This document shows positions 48,555 to 56,631 of a stretch of DNA of 64,000 nt, one piece after another. Location of the stretch: NCBI GenBank assembly GCA_028876385.1, contig JAGWSF010000001.1, positions 1 through 64,000 of the forward strand, written 5' to 3'. The position numbers were made by a program, and so were the translations under genes. Position 1 is the first letter of the stretch. Every line of letters starts with the position of its first letter. Below the pieces are notes generated by a model. The model did no database searches, was not told the DNA's origin, and saw only the letters and a list, made by a program, of their open reading frames with translations. The DNA is from Acidobacteriota bacterium. GTDB taxonomy: Bacteria > Actinomycetota > Acidimicrobiia > Acidimicrobiales > Palsa-688.

Positions 48555-50249
48555 TCAGATGGCGCAGCGGTAGGGCTGGGGGAGGCTCCCGTCGGCCAGG
48601 CGGGCGGCGAAGAAGCGCTCGGTGATCAGCCGCTTGACCTCGGCCAGTCGGCGGTCGGGGGGCGCCACGATCATGTCGGGGCTGGTGTCGGTGTCGGCGC
48701 CGGCGGGATGCCAGTGGTAGCCGTCGGTGGTGACGGTGATCTCCGGGACGGTGCTGGCCGGGCCGATGTCGATCCCCTCGCCCGAAAGTCCCCGCTGCAG
48801 CAGGGGCCGGACGGCGAAGCCCTCGGGGGGCACGCCGAGGGAGGCGACCAGCTCGGCCATGGCGGCGATGTCGTGGCGGTTCTCCGGGGTCTCGGTGAGC
48901 GCCACCCGCACGTCGAGGCCGGCGGCCGCGGCCTGGCCGATCCCGGCCACCGCCCGGGCCCACGAGCCCCGGCCCCGGTGGGCGTCGTGGACGTCGGCCC
49001 GGGAACCGTCAAGGGAGGTCTGCACCACCAGCTGCCCGGTGGCGGCCAGCCGGCCGAGGCCGCCGGCCCGCCGTCCCCCGAGCAGCATGGCGTTGGTCAG
49101 CACCACCGTCGGGAGGCGCTCGGCGGCGTAGAGCAGCAGGTCGATGATGTCGGGGTGCAGGAACGGCTCGCCGCCGGTGACGTACAGCTCGCCGAACCCC
49201 TCGGCGACGGCCTCGTCGACCAGAGCGGCGAACCGCTCGGGGGTGAGGGCCCGCCGCCGGGCCTTCGGGGACGAGCCCACGGCGCAGTAGTCGCAGGCGA
49301 GGTTGCAGTGGAAGTTGGTGTAGACCCACAGCCGGGCCGGGAAGTAGCTGGTGGCGAACAGCGGGACCACCGGCCGCTCCGACGTCCGGTCGGGCTCGGA
49401 CGGCGCCCCCCAACTCCCCCCGGCCGGGGCGAACGCCGGCAGGGTGCTGCGGTAGAGCTGGTAACGGCCGGCGGCCCGCTCGGCGGGGGGCAGCACCTCG
49501 ATGCAGGTGGTCCACCAGCCCGTCTCGATGGTCTCGACGAACGCCTCGGGCAGGCCGGCGGCGCGCATCGACGCGGCCTGGGCGGCCCAGTCGTAGTCGA
49601 GGGCCACCAGGGTCGCCTCGGCCTCACCGTCGGCGATGTCCACCACCGCGTACCAGACCGCGGTGGTCCCGTCGTTGGCCGGTTTGCCGAGGACCCCGAC
49701 GTTGACGACCAGCGTGCCGTCCACCCGCTTCTGCCAGGGCAGGCCGCTGTGGGTGCAGCAGATCACGTCGGCGCCGCTGGCTTCCACCCGGGCGGCGTGC
49801 TCCTCGTCGGGCCGCGACTCCCACCAGAAGTCGTTGAGGGCGAGGGGCGAGCCGTGGACCAGGTGCACATCGCAGCCGGCCACCCGCAGGCGGCGCTCGG
49901 TGGGCAGCGAACCCATCCACGCCGCAAACTCCCGGTCGCAGGTGGCCAGGGTGTGGTCGTAGATGAGCTGGGCGAACGAGTTGTCAGTGGGGTCGCGGTA
50001 ACCGCACCCGCAGTCGGGATCGGCCCGGGCCACGGCCACGTCGTAGTTGCCGGCCAGGCACTCGACGCCCCCGGCGGTGAGGATCGGCCACAGCGCGTTG
50101 ATGTCGGCGCCGAACCCGCCGAGGTCGCCGAGGCAGAACAGCTCGTCGCAGCCCCGGGCCCGGGCGTCGGCTACGAAGGCGGCCAGGGCGTAGGGGTTAG
50201 CGTAGGGCCCGCCGCAGAACCCGAGGCGCCGGCGGGCGGGGCCGCTCAC
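48555..50249 (-). CDS. Metallophosphoesterase-like/radical SAM fusion protein
   Basis: 564 aa from GTG 50249 (GTGA overlap with the MFS stop). The first ~230 residues resemble ApaH/YfcE phosphoesterases, with LFCLGDLGGFGAD (motif II), VECLAGNYDVAV (motif III, GNYD for GNHD), VHLVHGSP and ICCTHSGLPW. Motif I, normally D-x-H, reads GFCGGPYANPYAL, so the first two metal ligands are absent and the domain may be inactive or altered. From ~290 a radical SAM domain begins: LWVYTNFHCNLACDYCAVGS (C-x3-C-x2-C), then ELYVTGGEPFLHPD. It is last in a four-gene operon with two nucleotidyl/glycosyltransferases and an MFS transporter. Confidence 0.85.
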   Translation of the reverse strand: MSGPARRRLGFCGGPYANPYALAAFVADARARGCDELFCLGDLGGFGADINALWPILTAGGVECLAGNYDVAVARADPDCGCGYRDPTDNSFAQLIYDHTLATCDREFAAWMGSLPTERRLRVAGCDVHLVHGSPLALNDFWWESRPDEEHAARVEASGADVICCTHSGLPWQKRVDGTLVVNVGVLGKPANDGTTAVWYAVVDIADGEAEATLVALDYDWAAQAASMRAAGLPEAFVETIETGWWTTCIEVLPPAERAAGRYQLYRSTLPAFAPAGGSWGAPSEPDRTSERPVVPLFATSYFPARLWVYTNFHCNLACDYCAVGSSPKARRRALTPERFAALVDEAVAEGFGELYVTGGEPFLHPDIIDLLLYAAERLPTVVLTNAMLLGGRRAGGLGRLAATGQLVVQTSLDGSRADVHDAHRGRGSWARAVAGIGQAAAAGLDVRVALTETPENRHDIAAMAELVASLGVPPEGFAVRPLLQRGLSGEGIDIGPASTVPEITVTTDGYHWHPAGADTDTSPDMIVAPPDRRLAEVKRLITERFFAARLADGSLPQPYRCAI

Positions 50250-51724
50250 CGGCCACCGGCCGGGCTGGCCGACTCGACCGGGCTGGCCGACTCGACCGGG
50301 CTGGCCGACTCGGCCGGGCTGGCCGACTCGGCCGCCACCCGGACCAGCGTCTCGAGCGGCTGGCGGGCCGCCTCCTGGCCGCCCCTCCAGGCGAACACGC
50401 CCATGGCGGCCACCCCGACCAGCCAGAAGGCCCCCACCAGGGTGTAGGAGAACGTCGCTCCCAGGTGGGTGGCCAGCGACGGGAGGGACAACGTCCCGAC
50501 GATGGCCCCGATCCGGCCCACCGCCACCGAAGCTCCCACCCCGGCGGCCCGCAGGTGGGTAGGGAACAGCTCGGTGAAGGTGGGGTAGGCGCTGGTCCAC
50601 GCCGCGGTGGCGGTGGCGTTGGCCACCACGAAGGCCGCGGTCACCCAGGCCGCGCTGGTGGTGGCGGTGGCCAAGGCGAGAAGGCCGACCCCGGCCGCGG
50701 CCAGGCTGTAGGAGCCGGCCACGGTGACGCGGTGGCCGAGGCGGTCGAACAGGCTGGACATGACCAGCCCCCCGGCCAGGCCGCCGACGTTGCCGACGAT
50801 GTAGAACAGCGGGATGGCCCGGGCGCTGATGTGCACCTCGGGCAGCACCACCACCGACAGCAGGGCGAAGATCCCGTAGTAGCCGAACGCCTCGGCCAGG
50901 TCCAGGGCCGCCCCGAGGGCCAGCCGCCCGGGGTAGCGGTGCACCAGCTCGCCCAGGGCCGCCCCGAGGCGGGGCGGCCTCTCCTCGTCCCTGCCGTCGG
51001 GTGGCTGCGGCCGCGGCGGGGTGCCCGACTCGAGCGACGACACCACCTGCTCGGCCTCCTCGTAGCGGCCCTGCGAGGCCAGCCAGCGGGGGGATTCGGG
51101 GATGCGCCGGCGGAAGTACAGCACCACCAGCGCCACCAGGCCGCCCAGCACGAACATGTAGCGCCACGAGTTGGCGGCCGACACGGCCAGCGTGTCGAGC
51201 ACGAAGTAGGCGACGGCGCCGGCCAGGATGGCCCCCGCCGGCCAGAAGTTCATGACCACGGCGTTGGCCTTGCCCCGCACCCGGGCCGGCATGAACTCGG
51301 CGATGGCGGCGTTGACGATGCTGTACTCGGCGCCCACGCCGAGGGCGGCCAGGGCCCGGAGGGCGTAGACCGAGCCCAGGTCGGGGGCCAGCCCGGTCAG
51401 GACCGTGAACCCGGCGTACCACAGCAGGGTGGCGACGAACAGCCGTCGGCGCCCGAAGCGGTCGGCGAGGCGCCCCCCGGCCAGCGCCCCCACCAGGATG
51501 CCGCCCAGCCAGACGGCCAGGACGGCGTCGCGCTGGGTGACGGTGGCGTGGAAGTGGTCGCCGAGGGGGCCCACCGCCGAGGAGAACATCTGCACCTCGA
51601 ACGAGTCGAACAGCCATCCGGCGCCCAGCGCCACCAGGATGGTGGTGTGGCGCGGGGTCCACGGCAGGCGGTCCAACCGCTCGGCTATCGCGGAGGGGCT
51701 CGGGATCCGAGGCGGGTCGCTCAT
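50246..51724 (-). CDS. MFS metabolite:H+ symporter-type transporter
   Basis: 492 aa, ATG 51724 overlapping the glycosyltransferase stop (ATGA). Twelve membrane helices of the sugar/aromatic-acid:proton symporter type: RLDRLPWTPRHTTILVALGAGWLFDSFEV, GGRLADRFGRRRLFVATLLWY (motif A), and VGAEYSIVNAAIAEFMPARVRGK with PESPRWL in mid-protein. The last ~30 residues are a tandem SPVESASPAESA tail made by an 18-base repeat. It probably moves the small molecule made or used by its operon. Confidence 0.9.
   Translation of the reverse strand: MSDPPRIPSPSAIAERLDRLPWTPRHTTILVALGAGWLFDSFEVQMFSSAVGPLGDHFHATVTQRDAVLAVWLGGILVGALAGGRLADRFGRRRLFVATLLWYAGFTVLTGLAPDLGSVYALRALAALGVGAEYSIVNAAIAEFMPARVRGKANAVVMNFWPAGAILAGAVAYFVLDTLAVSAANSWRYMFVLGGLVALVVLYFRRRIPESPRWLASQGRYEEAEQVVSSLESGTPPRPQPPDGRDEERPPRLGAALGELVHRYPGRLALGAALDLAEAFGYYGIFALLSVVVLPEVHISARAIPLFYIVGNVGGLAGGLVMSSLFDRLGHRVTVAGSYSLAAAGVGLLALATATTSAAWVTAAFVVANATATAAWTSAYPTFTELFPTHLRAAGVGASVAVGRIGAIVGTLSLPSLATHLGATFSYTLVGAFWLVGVAAMGVFAWRGGQEAARQPLETLVRVAAESASPAESASPVESASPVESASPAGGR
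50262..50333. repeat. 18-base tandem repeat in the MFS C-terminus, four copies
   Basis: GGGCTGGCCGACTCGRCC repeats at 50262, 50280, 50298 and 50316, in frame, giving the (ESASPV/A)n tail. It directly precedes the overlapping start of the fusion gene. Confidence 0.92.
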
Positions 51725-52500
51725 TCACGGTCTCCTGGGGTGGGCGAGGTCGGACACGGGGACAAAGGGGCGGGCGGCGATGGCGGCGGGACGGCTCCGA
51801 CGGGTAGTCGGAGGCCGGGACCGCAGCGGTAGCGAGCGGCCAGGCGGTGGGGATCGGCCCCGGCCGCGAAACGCAGCTTGAGGTACTGCATGAAGGCGAT
51901 CATCCGCCACGTGCCGTGCCTCTCGAAGCGCCGGGCCGAGGCGGTGGAGGTGGCGTCGAGCAGGACCAGCGGGCCGGCCCGGCGCAGCCGCCGGGAGAAC
52001 TCCAGGTCCTCCATCAGCGGGATGTCGGCGAAACCGCCGAGGCGGTCGAAGACCGGGCGGCGGACGAACATGGCCTGGTCGCCGAAGATCTGCCCGAGGC
52101 GGCGGGCCCGGTGGTTGGACGCCCAGGCCAGGTAGCCGAGGGCCGCCGACCGGTGGTCGAAGCGGATGGACAGGCCGCCGCCCACCACGGCCGGGTCGGC
52201 CAGGGCGGCGAGCATCTGGGGGAGGGCGTCGGGGTCGATGACGGTGTCGGCGTGGACGAACCAGATCACCTCGCCGCGGGTGGCCGCCGCCCCGGCGTTG
52301 AGCTGGGGGCCGCGCCCGGGGCGGCTGTGGACCACCGGGGCGAGGGGGGCGGCCCGGGCCACGGTGCCGTCGGTGCTGCCCCCGTCGACCACCACCACCT
52401 CGCAGCCGGGGAAGTCCCGGCGGATACGCCCGAGGGTGGCTTCGATCCGTTCGGCCTCGTCGAGCACCGGCACGACGATGGAAACCGACGGCGGGGTCAC
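51721..52500 (-). CDS. Family 2 glycosyltransferase, TIGR04283-like (arsenosugar type)
   Basis: 259 aa from GTG 52500 overlapping the upstream stop by GTGA. A GT-A fold: VSIVVPVLDEAERIEATL, VVVVDGGSTDGTVARAAPLA, HSRPGRGPQLNAGAAATRGEVIWFVHADTVI (the DxD-like HADT) and IFGDQAMFVRRPVFDRLGGFADIPLMEDLEF. Members of this family were named from co-occurrence with arsenosugar genes. No ArsS or ArsM is present here. The neighbour TIGR04282-like gene is its usual companion. The product is a glycosylated molecule of unknown type. Confidence 0.87.
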   Translation of the reverse strand: MTPPSVSIVVPVLDEAERIEATLGRIRRDFPGCEVVVVDGGSTDGTVARAAPLAPVVHSRPGRGPQLNAGAAATRGEVIWFVHADTVIDPDALPQMLAALADPAVVGGGLSIRFDHRSAALGYLAWASNHRARRLGQIFGDQAMFVRRPVFDRLGGFADIPLMEDLEFSRRLRRAGPLVLLDATSTASARRFERHGTWRMIAFMQYLKLRFAAGADPHRLAARYRCGPGLRLPVGAVPPPSPPAPLSPCPTSPTPGDRE

Positions 52501-53150
52501 GCGCCGACGCCGAGGAGTCGGCGCAGCCCGGCCGGGACCCGCTCGTCGGCGGCGAGGGCGGCGGCGTCGTCGGGGGTGTCGAGGTCGCGGCGGGTCTCGA
52601 GCCGCGAGACCGACAGGCCGGCGCGGCGGGCGGCGACCAGGCTGGCGTCGAGCACCTCCGGTCCCCCCCACCGCGACCCGAGGGCGAACAGGCCCGGCGC
52701 CGGCCGGGACAGCCCGAGCAGGTAGTACCCGCCGTCGGCGGCCGGCCCGAACACGGCGTCGACGCGGCGCAACTCCCGGGCCGCGGCGAGGAGGGACGCG
52801 CTGGTCAGGGTCGGAGCGTCGGTGCCGATCAGGACCACCGGGTGTCCCTGCCCGAGCGGACGGGCGGCGGCTGCGGCCATCCGCTGGCCGAGATCGCCGG
52901 GGGCCTGAGCCTCCAGGCCCACCCCGGCGGGGAGCAGGGCGGCGATCTCGGCGCGCCCATCCGGGGGATCGAAGGCGACGGTGACCTCCAGACCCGACGC
53001 CACGGCCACCGAGACGCTGTGCTGGAGCAGGGCGGCGGCCAGCCGGGCGCAGCCGTCGTGGCCGAGCAGCGGGGCGAGCCGGGTCTTCACGTGGCCCGGG
53101 CGGGGCGCCTTGGCCATGACCACCACGGCCGCGGTCGGCCGGTCGGTCAC
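52497..53150 (-). CDS. TIGR04282/DUF2064-like nucleotidyltransferase-type sugar enzyme
   Basis: 217 aa from GTG 53150. Family features: AVVVMAKAPRPGHVKTRLAPLLG, VVLIGTDAPTLTSASLLAAA, VFGPAADGGYYLLGLSRPAPGLF and RRDLDTPDDAAAL. It is a GT-A-like protein resembling MobA/CofC. The frame continues open upstream to 53282, but codons there are atypical and the ribosome site is unclear. First gene of the four-gene operon; the 190-base GC-rich stretch before it (53151-53340) carries a CTTTTTCTTCTTCC tract but no gene I can support. Confidence 0.87.
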   Translation of the reverse strand: MTDRPTAAVVVMAKAPRPGHVKTRLAPLLGHDGCARLAAALLQHSVSVAVASGLEVTVAFDPPDGRAEIAALLPAGVGLEAQAPGDLGQRMAAAAARPLGQGHPVVLIGTDAPTLTSASLLAAARELRRVDAVFGPAADGGYYLLGLSRPAPGLFALGSRWGGPEVLDASLVAARRAGLSVSRLETRRDLDTPDDAAALAADERVPAGLRRLLGVGA

Positions 53151-53340
53151 GGCGCGGGGGTGGGCCGGAGGGGGGTGGCGGGAAGGCTCACCCACTTTTT
53201 CTTCTTCCGTGCCCGCCGGTTGCTCACCGCAGGGGAACCCGGCCGCCCCGACGGCTTCTTCCACGTTTTCCGCGGGCGCCACCCGGGGGGGCCGGGCGGG
53301 GGGCGCGGGGGCCGGGCCGGGGGGGCGGGGTCGACGGCTT

Positions 53341-54162
53341 TCAGGCGGTGGCGGTGAAGATGTGGAAGGCGAGGGGGGCGGCGATCAGGTCTCCGTCGCG
53401 CAGGAGGGGGTCGAGGTGGCGGTCCACCGCAGCCCGGGCCGCGTCGAGGTGCTCGTCGGGTATGCCGAGGAAGCGGAGCTGGCCGTCGTCGACGATGGCC
53501 TCCTCGGCGATCAGGGCCTCGACCTGGTGGGGCTGCGAGCGCGGGTCGGACCACCCGGCGTCGGACAGGACCGACAGCACCGCGTCGGCGTCGGCGAAGG
53601 CGAACGGCCCGGTCGGGGACTTACCCGGCGCCGGGGCCGGCGGGGGAGCCGTGAAGGCGGCCACCGCCCGTCCTATGAACCACGGGTTGCGGTCCACGGA
53701 CTGCCAGCAGGCGAACGCCAGGCGCCCACCGGGGACGACATGGGACCGGATGTTGGCGAACGCCTCCACCGGGTCCTCGAAGAACATGACGCCGAACTGG
53801 CTGATGGCCACGTCGAAGGGCTGGTCGTCGATGGGCTCCTGCTGGACGTCTCTCACCACGAAACGCACCGTGGTGGCCGCTTCGGCGGCGGCCCGGCGGC
53901 GGGCGTAGTCGACCAGCGGGGCCGAGATGTCGGCGCCGACCACGGCGCCGGTGGGGCCCACCGCGGCCGCCGCTTGCAGCGCCGCGATGCCGGCGCCGCT
54001 GCCGATGTCGAGGACCCGGTGGCCGGGCTCGGGGCGGGCGGCGTCGATCAGGTAGGGCGTGACGTGGCTGGTCATCGTCTCGCGTTTGGGCCACGCCGAG
54101 GTCCAGTGCTCGTCGTTCCAGCGGCGCCGCTCGGCCTCGTTGACGGTCTCGTTCACGGTCAT
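53341..54162 (-). CDS. Class I SAM-dependent methyltransferase
   Basis: 273 aa, ATG 54162. Rossmann motif I is HRVLDIGSGAGIAALQAAAAVG, motif II VVGADISAPLVDYARRRA, post-II FDVAISQFGVMFFEDPVEAFANIRSHVVPGGRLAF. The pattern fits UbiE/Methyltransf_25-type small-molecule or lipid methylases. There are no arsenic-specific cysteines, so an ArsM role is unlikely despite the nearby arsenosugar-type genes. It lies 190 bases upstream of that operon on the same strand. Confidence 0.85.
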   Translation of the reverse strand: MTVNETVNEAERRRWNDEHWTSAWPKRETMTSHVTPYLIDAARPEPGHRVLDIGSGAGIAALQAAAAVGPTGAVVGADISAPLVDYARRRAAAEAATTVRFVVRDVQQEPIDDQPFDVAISQFGVMFFEDPVEAFANIRSHVVPGGRLAFACWQSVDRNPWFIGRAVAAFTAPPPAPAPGKSPTGPFAFADADAVLSVLSDAGWSDPRSQPHQVEALIAEEAIVDDGQLRFLGIPDEHLDAARAAVDRHLDPLLRDGDLIAAPLAFHIFTATA

Positions 54163-54178
54163 GTCTGTGTATGCGCTC

Positions 54179-55801
54179 CTAATCGGTGGCCCACGCCGAC
54201 GGGTCGAAGACCGGGCCTCCGCCGCGCCGGGCCCGGACCGTCGGCCGGTCGAGCCGGGTGATACCGACGTAGGCGACGAGGGCGAGGATGGGGACGGCGA
54301 AGAGGACGGTGGCTGTGGGGTGGCCGATGCCGATCCCCCCGGCGGCCCGGGAGAAGCCCAGGTAGTCGGCGAAGGACGCCCCTAGGGGGCGGGTGAGGAT
54401 GTAGGCCAGCCAGAAGGCCACGACCGAGTCGAGCCGGGCCGTGGCGTAGGCCAGGCCGGGCAGGGCGAACAGACCTATGAACATGATTCCCGACGCCAGG
54501 TAGCCGAGGTGGAAGGTCATGGCCGTCAGGTCGCCGACGGCGGTGCCGAGCGCGAAGGTGGACAGCACGGTGGCCCAGTAGAACAGCTCCCGGCGGGGCG
54601 TGAACACGCTGTGGATGGACAGCGTCCCCTCCACCCGGCGCCACACCGCCAGGATGACCACCAGGGCCGCCAGGTAGAACAGGCTGGACACCAGGTAGGG
54701 GATGTGCAGGCCGATGTGCAGCACGTCGGCGGCCATGGTGCCGAAGACCGCGACCATGGCCACCGCCAACCAGTAGGTCCACGGGTTGTAGCGGGTGGCC
54801 TTCAGCTGCAGCCTCATGGCCCACACGAACGCGGCCAGGCCGATGAGCACGGCCAGGTACTGGTTGATGCCGTGCACGAGCGAGTCCGACAGCGACTCGC
54901 CCATGGCCGTGGACAGCAGCTTGATGGCCCAGAAAACGCCGGTGATGCGGGCCGGGACCTTGATGGCCCCGGCCGGACCTCCGTCGCCGAGCAGGGCCGA
55001 TACCGTCCACCGTGGCTCGCTCCGCCGCCCACCGGAGCGGGCGGGTGAGCGCACCGGGTCCCCGGCGGCAGCTTCGGGCGCCGGGGCGGTGACTCGGGTG
55101 GGGGTCGGGCCGGCGGCTCGGGTGGGGGCCGGGCGGGTGGCGGCGTGGCTCGGGCGGGTGGCGGCGTGGCCGGCGTCGGTGGCGTCGGTGGCGTCGGTGG
55201 CGGCGTGGAAGCTGCGCCAGCGGTGCCAGACCAGCACCCCGAGGGTCAGGGCGGCGAGAGCGCCGAGCAGGTAGCCGGCGTCGCTGAAGCCCTTCATGAC
55301 CGTCCGCCACTGGCCGCCGATGCCGTAGCCGATGAGGGCCATGGCCCCGTCCCACAGCAGCGAGCCGATGGCGGTGAGGATCCCGAAGCGCAACGCCGGC
55401 ACCCGGGCCACGCCGGCCGGCACGGCCACGAAGTTGCGGATCACCGGGAGCAGCCGGCTGCCCAGCACCCCCCAGCGTTCGTGGCGTCGGTACCAGCCCT
55501 CGGCCCGGTCCAGGTCGGCCGGGCTGAGCAGGACGTAACGGCCGTAGCGCTCGACGAGAGGCCGGCCGCCGGCCCGCCCGACGGCCCAGGCGATGTAGGC
55601 CCCGACCACCTCGCCGGCGGTGCCGGCCACGATGACGCCGGGCAGGCTCAGCGTGCCCTGGGAGGCCAGCACCCCGCCGAAGCCGAGGGTCAACTCCGAG
55701 GAGGTCGGCACGCAGCACGACTGCAGGACCGACAGGATGAAGATGGCGACGTAGCCGGACGACGAAACGAAACTCGTCGGGTTCAGCAGAGCCAGCGTCA
55801 A
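54179..55801 (-). CDS. DedA domain fused to a COG4705-type membrane protein
   Basis: 540 aa, best start TTG 55801 after GGAGG; a CTG at 55807 overlapping the upstream stop is possible. Residues ~1-190 are a DedA domain (SYCC-type start, GEVVGAYIAWAVGRAGG, LGSRLLPVIRNFVAVPAGVARV). A linker of tandem ATDATDA, HAATRP and PTRV repeats follows. Residues ~270-530 are a polytopic domain with COG4705/DUF347 repeats: VFWAIKLLSTAMGESLSDSLV, ELFYWATVLSTFALGTAVGDLTAM and FWLAYILTRPLGASFADYLG. It is downstream of an ABC exporter, overlapping its stop, so it is probably in the same transcript. The two-domain joint is unusual. Confidence 0.82.
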   Translation of the reverse strand: MTLALLNPTSFVSSSGYVAIFILSVLQSCCVPTSSELTLGFGGVLASQGTLSLPGVIVAGTAGEVVGAYIAWAVGRAGGRPLVERYGRYVLLSPADLDRAEGWYRRHERWGVLGSRLLPVIRNFVAVPAGVARVPALRFGILTAIGSLLWDGAMALIGYGIGGQWRTVMKGFSDAGYLLGALAALTLGVLVWHRWRSFHAATDATDATDAGHAATRPSHAATRPAPTRAAGPTPTRVTAPAPEAAAGDPVRSPARSGGRRSEPRWTVSALLGDGGPAGAIKVPARITGVFWAIKLLSTAMGESLSDSLVHGINQYLAVLIGLAAFVWAMRLQLKATRYNPWTYWLAVAMVAVFGTMAADVLHIGLHIPYLVSSLFYLAALVVILAVWRRVEGTLSIHSVFTPRRELFYWATVLSTFALGTAVGDLTAMTFHLGYLASGIMFIGLFALPGLAYATARLDSVVAFWLAYILTRPLGASFADYLGFSRAAGGIGIGHPTATVLFAVPILALVAYVGITRLDRPTVRARRGGGPVFDPSAWATD

Positions 55802-55803
55802 AT

Positions 55804-56631
55804 TCAGGCGTCCCTCCGCCGCAACTCTACCGCGGCGACCACCAGGGCGGCGGCGCACCAGGCGCAGAACACCCCGAAGCCGGTCCACGGAGCCAGCACG
55901 CTGCCATCGCTGCGCAGCGTCCACAGGGCGCTGCCGGCGGCGCCGGGCAGGTAGGGACCCACCGTGTTGTTCCAGCTGGCCGGCAGGGCGTTGAAGATGA
56001 CCGGGAGGATGAGCAGCAGCCCGAACAGGGCGGCGATGCCGCCCGCGGTGGAGCGCACGATGAAGCCGAGAGCCAGGCCGAGCAGCCCGACCAGGGTCAG
56101 GTAGGCGGCGGCGCCGAAGACGGCCCGCACCGCCCCGGGGTGGCCCCAGCCGACGCTGTGGCTGGCGAGGAGGCTCTGGCCGGCGGTGAAGGCCACCACG
56201 GTGGCGGCCAGCGAGCACACGAAGCTGACGGCGGCGAACACCAACGCCTTGCCCGCCAGGACCGGCAAGCGACGGGGGGCGGCCCCGAGCGTGGCCCGCA
56301 CCATGCCGGTGCTGTACTCGCCGCTGATGAACAGCACGCCGAGCACGCCGATGGTGAGCTGGGCCAGGTTGACCCCGACCAGGGAGCGGTCCACGGCGTT
56401 GAACCGCAGTCGTTCGATCTCGGTCATCGACGACCAGTGGGAGTTGGTGAAGTACGACACCAGCGAGCCGATGCCGATCACGGCCACGACGGTGACGGCC
56501 ATCACGATCCACGACGACCGCAGCGTGCGGAACTTGATCCACTCGGAGCGGGCCACGGTGGCGGTGGTTACGGGGCTGACCGCCACCCGGGGGGCGGTGC
56601 CGGGGTGGGTGGGGGCGGTGGTGACGCTCAT
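55804..56631 (-). CDS. ABC-2-type transporter permease
   Basis: 275 aa, ATG 56631 overlapping the ATPase stop (ATGA). Six membrane helices of an ABC-2/YhfK-type permease: SSWIVMAVTVVAVIGIGSLV, GVLGVLFISGEYSTGMVRATLGAAPRR (the conserved amphipathic region), LVGLLGLALGFIVRSTAGGIAALFG. It works with the adjacent ATPase as an efflux or membrane-stress transporter. The substrate is not evident. Confidence 0.9.
   Translation of the reverse strand: MSVTTAPTHPGTAPRVAVSPVTTATVARSEWIKFRTLRSSWIVMAVTVVAVIGIGSLVSYFTNSHWSSMTEIERLRFNAVDRSLVGVNLAQLTIGVLGVLFISGEYSTGMVRATLGAAPRRLPVLAGKALVFAAVSFVCSLAATVVAFTAGQSLLASHSVGWGHPGAVRAVFGAAAYLTLVGLLGLALGFIVRSTAGGIAALFGLLLILPVIFNALPASWNNTVGPYLPGAAGSALWTLRSDGSVLAPWTGFGVFCAWCAAALVVAAVELRRRDA

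Noticed and set aside
48555-51728. One 1057-codon open frame on the minus strand
   Set aside because: Its upstream third lies under the MFS transporter in another frame; the real gene starts at GTG 50249 with a 4-base overlap.
53151-53282. N-terminal extension of the TIGR04282-like enzyme to 53282
   Set aside because: The conserved domain begins at the GTG at 53150, and the extension has unrelated composition and no clear ribosome site.
53341-54162. ArsM arsenic methyltransferase completing an arsenosugar pathway
   Set aside because: The conserved arsenic-binding cysteines are absent; the sequence fits a general class I methyltransferase.
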